Source of the DNA: an uncultured Oscillospiraceae bacterium
GTDB taxonomy: Bacteria > Bacillota > Clostridia > Oscillospirales > Acutalibacteraceae
NCBI GenBank assembly: GCA_900549775.1
Contig: URPR01000002.1
Coordinates: forward strand, 1-64,000
Reading direction: 5' to 3'
DNA: 64,000 bases
Under the pieces are notes generated by a model. The model ran no database searches, had not been told where the DNA came from, and saw only the letters and a program-made list of their open reading frames with translations. The position numbers and the translations under genes were made by a program. Every line of letters begins with the position of its first letter. Position 1 is the stretch's first letter. Positions 59,677-64,000 of the stretch are shown here, one piece after another.

Positions 59677-60954
59677 ATGCGCAGGGGATTGAAAAAGCCA
59701 TTGATAATACTTTTAGTAGTGGCTGGAATTGCTTATGTAGGCAACAAAATATATAAAATACATCAATACGCAATGGAAACAGAGGTCGCGCTTAGTGGCT
59801 CGGTGAGTAATTCTCTTTTTTTAGATGGTTTTATAGTTAGAAAGGAAACGGAAATTTTTAATAACACTGGCGGTGTTGTGAACTTTGTGCTAAATGACGG
59901 AGAAAAAATAAACAAGGGCGGAGTGGTAGCCAGCATTTTTAAAGACGAAGTGGATAATTTATCTAAAAAAGAAGCGGACAAGCTAGATAGAGAAATAAAA
60001 GCATTGCAGACTTTAGAGCAGGACAAAAATAAAATTTCTACAAATATTACACATTTGGACAAAAGAACGCATCAAAATTTGAAAAAGCTTATACTGTGCT
60101 TAAATAAAAATGATTATTCAAGCCTTCTCGAAAATCGAGGAGAAGTTCTGTACTTATTTAATGAAAGACAGGCGATTATAGATAAGTCATATGATTTTTC
60201 AGGAAGGATTAATGAACTAAAAGAGCAGAGAGAACGCATCAAAGTAAAACCAAACACAGAAATAGGAACAATATTGGCAAGTGAATCGGGATTCTTTGTG
60301 GGAAATGTCGATGGCTTTGAAGAAATTACTAATTATGACGAAGTCTTAAAGAGTGATGTGAGCAAGGTAAAAGGGTTGCTGCAATCTAAAGAAAATACCA
60401 GTTCTGCTGTTGCTAAAATCGTAAACTTGCCGTATTGGTACGTTTTGAGTGTTACAGATAAAAAAAATATAAAAAACTTGTCTGAAGGCGATACTGTATT
60501 TTTAAGTTTACCTCTGACGAATGTAGATAAAATTCCTGCAGAAGTTGCAAAGATAAATTTTGACAACGCTGACAAAGCTGTTATAGCGCTAAAATGCAAC
60601 TACATAAATAAAGACATATTGAATTTGCGAAAAGAGCATTTTAGAATTGATTTTTCTGAATACTATGGCATAAAAATAAACAAAAGAGCAATACATGAGA
60701 AACTTTTAAAAAAGACGCTTAAAAATGAAGACGGCACGGAGGAAAATGTTGAAAAGAAAGTACAAGGGGTATATGTTATTAAAAATAAGCAACTTGTGTT
60801 CAAAGAGGTTCTAATTACGCATGCAGATGAAAATTTTGTAATATGTAAAGAAAAGCCCAATGAAGATGAAATCTTTAGTAATAAATATTTGGAACTTTTT
60901 GATGAAATAGTTATTGAGGGGTCTGATTTATATGATGGAAAAGTTGTTAAATGA
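59677..60954 (+). CDS. HlyD-like membrane-anchored protein of the ylm/sepF cluster
   Basis: A 425-aa protein with one N-terminal transmembrane helix (about 7-24), then an HlyD/RND-adaptor-like extracytoplasmic part: a split lipoyl-type half (VVNFVLNDGEKINKGGVVASIF, about 68-89), a helical hairpin (about 90-180) and beta-rich C-terminal domains. No ABC or RND pump gene is near. Proteins of this type commonly precede yggS-sepF-divIVA in Clostridia, so a division or envelope role is more likely than export. AAAGGAG precedes the ATG; yggS overlaps its end. Confidence 0.75.
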   Translation: MRRGLKKPLIILLVVAGIAYVGNKIYKIHQYAMETEVALSGSVSNSLFLDGFIVRKETEIFNNTGGVVNFVLNDGEKINKGGVVASIFKDEVDNLSKKEADKLDREIKALQTLEQDKNKISTNITHLDKRTHQNLKKLILCLNKNDYSSLLENRGEVLYLFNERQAIIDKSYDFSGRINELKEQRERIKVKPNTEIGTILASESGFFVGNVDGFEEITNYDEVLKSDVSKVKGLLQSKENTSSAVAKIVNLPYWYVLSVTDKKNIKNLSEGDTVFLSLPLTNVDKIPAEVAKINFDNADKAVIALKCNYINKDILNLRKEHFRIDFSEYYGIKINKRAIHEKLLKKTLKNEDGTEENVEKKVQGVYVIKNKQLVFKEVLITHADENFVICKEKPNEDEIFSNKYLELFDEIVIEGSDLYDGKVVK

Positions 60955-61651
60955 TAAAGAAGATTTACTTAATGAGCGCCTTAGAGTAGTGGAATACAAC
61001 ATAAATGAAGTGACAGACAAAATAGGAAAAAATAAAGATGACATATATTTAGTGGCAGCTACTAAAACTGTAAGCGTAGAAAATATCAATAGAGCTATAA
61101 ATTTAGGGGTAAAAATAATAGGCGAAAATAAAGTGCAGGAACTTTTGAAAAAGTATGATGATATTGAGAAAGACCACTGTCAAGTGCATTTTATAGGGCA
61201 TCTTCAAACTAATAAGGTTAAAGATATAATAGGCAAAGTGCAAATGATACAGTCACTTGATAGCTATAAACTAGGAAAAGAAATATCTAGAGTATCTAAA
61301 ATGAAAGGAGTTGTTACAAATGTGATGATTGAAGTTAATATTGGAAGGGAAGAAAATAAATTTGGAGTATTTGAAGAAAATTTAACAGAATTATTGAAGA
61401 AATTGAGTGAACTTGAAAATTTAAAAATAAGAGGCTTGATGACGATACCACCTTTTAATGAAAATACATATAAAACAAGAGATTATTTTAGAAAAATGAC
61501 AGAATTATTTATTGACATTGCAGACAAAAAAATAGATAATATTAATATGGATTTCCTTTCGATGGGCATGTCGGCGGATTACATACAGGCGATAGAAAAT
61601 GGAGCTAATATGATTCGAATTGGTTCAGGTCTTTTTGGAAGTAGGAATTAG
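60932..61651 (+). CDS. YggS family PLP homeostasis protein
   Basis: PLP-binding alpha/beta-barrel protein without known catalysis that keeps pyridoxal-phosphate and amino-acid pools balanced (Bacillus YlmE). About 239 aa. The PLP lysine lies in LVAATKTVSVENI (about residues 39-51); GENKVQE, HFIGHLQTNK and GLMTIPP are family blocks, and the C-terminus LSMGMSADYIQAIENGANMIRIGSGLFG is canonical. The start is the ATG at 60932 or 60935 with GAGGGG upstream, overlapping the HlyD-like gene by 23 bases. Confidence 0.95.
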   Translation: MMEKLLNDKEDLLNERLRVVEYNINEVTDKIGKNKDDIYLVAATKTVSVENINRAINLGVKIIGENKVQELLKKYDDIEKDHCQVHFIGHLQTNKVKDIIGKVQMIQSLDSYKLGKEISRVSKMKGVVTNVMIEVNIGREENKFGVFEENLTELLKKLSELENLKIRGLMTIPPFNENTYKTRDYFRKMTELFIDIADKKIDNINMDFLSMGMSADYIQAIENGANMIRIGSGLFGSRN

Positions 61652-61672
61652 TAAAAATTTAGGAGGTATAAA

Positions 61673-62131
61673 ATGGCAGGGTTAGTACAAAAATTAAAGG
61701 AAATGTGGACACCACCAGAAGATGAATTTGATTATGAGGAAAATGATATAGTATCACCGTCCTCAAACGACAATAGTGAAAGAGAAGAAAAGACAAATAG
61801 GCGCACATCGACTCAAAGTGGAAATAAAGTAGTAAATATACACGCAACGGCTCAGCTGCAAGTAGTTCTGTTTAAGCCGGAAAGGTTTGGCGAGGACACT
61901 AGAGCGATTGCAGATGAACTTATAAAAATGCATACAGTTGTTTTGAATTTAGAAAACACTAGCAAGGATGTTTCGAGGAGGATAATAGATTTTTTGAGCG
62001 GGGTAGCCTACGCAAACGGTGGGCAAATAAAGAGAGTTGCTACCAGTACTTTTATTATTACGCCTTACAACGTAGGTCTAGCTGGAGCAGACCTTTTGGA
62101 TGAACTGGAAAACAGTGGAGTTTACTTTTAA
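61673..62131 (+). CDS. sepF: cell division protein SepF
   Basis: FtsZ-associated protein that polymerises into rings and tethers the Z-ring to the membrane; 152 aa. The N-terminal amphipathic helix (AGLVQKLKEMW) is the membrane anchor, followed by an acidic linker and the SepF core from VVNIHATAQLQVVLFKPE (about residues 55-72) to the end. TTAGGAGGT precedes the ATG. It stands between yggS and divIVA, as in Bacillus ylmE-ylmF-(ylmG-ylmH)-divIVA; ylmG and ylmH are missing. Confidence 0.96.
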   Translation: MAGLVQKLKEMWTPPEDEFDYEENDIVSPSSNDNSEREEKTNRRTSTQSGNKVVNIHATAQLQVVLFKPERFGEDTRAIADELIKMHTVVLNLENTSKDVSRRIIDFLSGVAYANGGQIKRVATSTFIITPYNVGLAGADLLDELENSGVYF

Positions 62132-62151
62132 TATTTAAATACATAAACATA

Positions 62152-62195
62152 AAGGGATGAAAGCACAGTTTTAAGGGCTGTACTTAACATCCCTT
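62152..62195 (+). promoter_or_regulatory. leader hairpin before divIVA
   Basis: AAGGGATG/CATCCCTT arms plus a second helix AAGcACAG/CTGTaCTT form a 44-base hairpin with no T-run. CATCCC in its right arm can instead pair with GGGATG (62212-62217), which overlaps the divIVA ribosome binding region, so two exclusive folds are possible. Confidence 0.5.
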
Positions 62196-62224
62196 GAATA
62201 GATTAAAAAAGGGGATGTCCTTAA

Positions 62225-62887
62225 ATGTTGACACTTAAGGAAATAGAGGAAGTCAAATTAGGTAGAGCAAAGGTCGGAGGCTATAAGGCCGAAGATGTTG
62301 ACAATTTTATAGACAAAGTTAGAGAATCGTATGAGAAGTTGAACAATGAAAATGTGGAACTGATGACGAAAGTTAAGGTTTTGGCACAGAGGGTAAACAC
62401 GTATAGAGAACAAGAAGATAGTGTTAGGAATGCTTTGATAAAAGCGCAAAAAATAGAAGATGATTGTCTCAAAGAGGCTCAAAATAAAGCAAGTGAAATG
62501 CTAAGAAAAGCAGGACTTGAAGCGGATAAGATTGTAGAAAGCGCTAAAAGGGAAGTTGTAAAACAAAATGAACTGCTGGAAAATTTGAAAAAAAGTGTGA
62601 AGGACTTTAGAACGAAAGTTTTGAATATGTATAAAGAGCATTTAAAACTTGTAAATTCTCTCAATTCCGATGAGAGAATAGATGAAGATATGCTTGAGAA
62701 GCTCAACAAAAAAGAAATAAACTCGAATGCTGATAAAACAGTTGAAGTTTCCAATCTGAAAGGAACTAAACCAGATAAAGAAAACTTTACAATAAAAAGT
62801 AAATTTAAAGATTTAAAATTTGGCGAAAATTATGATTTAAAAAGTGACAATGAAGTTTCACCATTGGGGCTTTTTAACAGGAAATAG
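62225..62887 (+). CDS. divIVA: DivIVA family cell division protein
   Basis: Coiled-coil protein that marks curved membrane at poles and septa; 220 aa. The N-terminal lipid-binding domain is TLKEIEEVKLGRAKVGGYKAEDVDNFID, matching the family, followed by a long coiled coil (about 30-150) and a charged C-terminus without strong structure. A GGGG site lies upstream. ileS follows after 12 bases, the usual divIVA-ileS order. Confidence 0.93.
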   Translation: MLTLKEIEEVKLGRAKVGGYKAEDVDNFIDKVRESYEKLNNENVELMTKVKVLAQRVNTYREQEDSVRNALIKAQKIEDDCLKEAQNKASEMLRKAGLEADKIVESAKREVVKQNELLENLKKSVKDFRTKVLNMYKEHLKLVNSLNSDERIDEDMLEKLNKKEINSNADKTVEVSNLKGTKPDKENFTIKSKFKDLKFGENYDLKSDNEVSPLGLFNRK

Positions 62888-62899
62888 AGGAGAAAATTA

Positions 62900-64000
62900 A
62901 TGTCAAGAGACTATAACAGTACATTAAATTTACCAAAAACCGATTTCCCTATGAGAGCTGGTTTGCCGAAAAGCGAGCCGCAATTTTTGGAAAAATGGGA
63001 AAAAGAAAATCTGTATGAAAAAGTCTTAGAAAAAAATAAAAATAACCCTAAATATGTAGTTCACGATGGTCCACCGTATGCTAACGGTGACATTCATATG
63101 GGGCATGCGTTAAATAAAATTTTAAAAGAATTTGTAGTTCGTTATAAAAATATGACGGGATTTTTTTCTCCTTTTGTTCCTGGATGGGATACGCATGGAT
63201 TGCCTACTGAACTGAAAGCCAGAGCTAAAGCAGGCGTAGAGAGTGCAGGGGAGATTTCCACTGCTGAGTTAAGGGATTTGTGTAAGGAGTTTGTTTTAAA
63301 TTACGTAGATGACCAAAGGAATCAGTTTAAACGGTTGGGCATTTTGGCTGACTGGAACAATCCTTATATAACTTTGCAGAAGGAATACGAAGCTAAACAG
63401 ATCGAAGTGTTTGCGGAGATGGCCGATAAAGGCTATATATATAGAGGGCTTAAACCGGTTTACTGGTGTCCGGACTGCCAAACGGCTCTGGCTGAAGCGG
63501 AGATAGAATATTCAAATGATAAATGTTACTCTGTTTATGTAAAGTTTGCTCTTGCGGATGACTGTGGAAAACTTTCCGCCATGGGTGCTGATGTTAGCAA
63601 GACATATTTTGTTATATGGACCACCACAACTTGGACTTTGCCTGCCAATGTGGCAATATGTGTTGGGCCTAAGTTTAACTATGCGCTGGTGAAGTGCGGT
63701 GATGAATATTACGTTATGGCAGAAGAATTGTGCAAAGGCGTAATGGAAACAGCAGGCATAGAAAGTTATGAAGTTATAGGTTCAATAAAAGGTTCAGAGC
63801 TTGAGTTTATGAAAGCACAACATCCTTTCCTCGATAGAGAATCTCTTGTAATTTTAGGAGACCATGTAACTTTGGAATCAGGTACTGGCTGCGTTCATAC
63901 AGCGCCCGGACATGGAGTGGACGACTTTGAAGTTTGTAGAAAATATAAAGAATTGCCAATAGTCGTTCCGGTTGACAAAAGAGGCGTTTTAACAGCTGAA
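62900..64000 (+). CDS. ileS: isoleucyl-tRNA synthetase, 5' part (runs off the window)
   Basis: Class Ia synthetase charging tRNA-Ile. The first 367 codons are present and open to the window edge. The HIGH motif is HMGH in DGPPYANGDIHMGHALNKI (about residues 56-74); PGWDTHGLPTE, LADWNNPYIT and the editing-domain part (WTTTTWTLPAN, SGTGCVHTAPGHG) follow in order. AGAGGAG lies before the ATG. No T-box fits in the 12-base gap to divIVA, so any tRNA-Ile control must lie further upstream. Confidence 0.97.
   Translation, partial: MSRDYNSTLNLPKTDFPMRAGLPKSEPQFLEKWEKENLYEKVLEKNKNNPKYVVHDGPPYANGDIHMGHALNKILKEFVVRYKNMTGFFSPFVPGWDTHGLPTELKARAKAGVESAGEISTAELRDLCKEFVLNYVDDQRNQFKRLGILADWNNPYITLQKEYEAKQIEVFAEMADKGYIYRGLKPVYWCPDCQTALAEAEIEYSNDKCYSVYVKFALADDCGKLSAMGADVSKTYFVIWTTTTWTLPANVAICVGPKFNYALVKCGDEYYVMAEELCKGVMETAGIESYEVIGSIKGSELEFMKAQHPFLDRESLVILGDHVTLESGTGCVHTAPGHGVDDFEVCRKYKELPIVVPVDKRGVLTAE

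Noticed and set aside
62888..62899. T-box upstream of ileS
   Set aside because: Only 12 bases separate divIVA and ileS.

Overview
The window comes from an AT-rich, endospore-forming Gram-positive bacterium, most likely of the class Clostridia (Oscillospirales/Ruminococcaceae-like). I cannot name a species. The evidence is the sporulation gene set (yabP, yabQ, a SpoVB/YabM flippase, spoIIID, spore photoproduct lyase), the ctsR-mcsA-mcsB-clpC operon, rqcP, class III fructose-bisphosphatase, SepF/DivIVA, and strong Shine-Dalgarno sites with frequent TTG and GTG starts. Most of the window is conserved housekeeping sequence; the accessory material sits in a few islands.

Layout. 0-1 kb: partial tRNA-Leu(CAG), a hypothetical gene and ireB (minus strand). 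1.2-6.2 kb: dTDP-L-rhamnose operon (rfbA, rfbD, rfbB, rfbC) flanked by two GT2 glycosyltransferases. 6.2-10.7 kb: fbp, an M24 peptidase, efp, a DUF1653 protein and an acidic zinc-ribbon protein. 10.7-14.3 kb: a NitT/TauT-type ABC importer, then DUF421 and DUF4363 genes. 14.3-18.1 kb (minus): small membrane protein, yabQ, yabP, rqcP, hup, spoVB-like flippase. 18.3-20.4 kb: RING/zinc-ribbon membrane protein, galE and a 39-residue Cys-rich peptide. 20.6-25.1 kb: CtsR-controlled ctsR-mcsA-mcsB-clpC. 25.4-38.2 kb: rpoB-rpoC, a GC-rich multi-hairpin block, then rpsL-rpsG-(secreted protein)-fusA-tuf.

38.3-45 kb: Nudix hydrolase, M14 carboxypeptidase, then the main accessory island on the minus strand. 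It holds a RiPP-type unit (a 121-residue precursor with a nitrile-hydratase-like leader and a GG site, a 63-residue leader-like peptide with no core, and a radical SAM/SPASM enzyme) and a neighbouring unit of tandem GNAT protein, acyl carrier protein and a degenerate biotin-ligase-fold protein. ychF closes the island. 45-51 kb: decayed sequence, spore photoproduct lyase, small hypothetical genes, a 718-residue secreted protein with an Ala/Pro/Gln tail, spoIIID and comEA. 51.4-59.6 kb: miaB-ymcA-mutS, a divergent cassette of three double-glycine peptides, then mutL-miaA. 59.7-64 kb: HlyD-like protein, yggS, sepF, divIVA and the start of ileS.

The best candidates for something undescribed are the NHLP/radical SAM cluster with its carrier-protein neighbours, and the three GG-leader peptides between mutS and mutL, whose promoter carries a perfect 24-bp palindrome. 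No dedicated exporter or C39 protease is visible for either, so maturation would need functions encoded outside the window.
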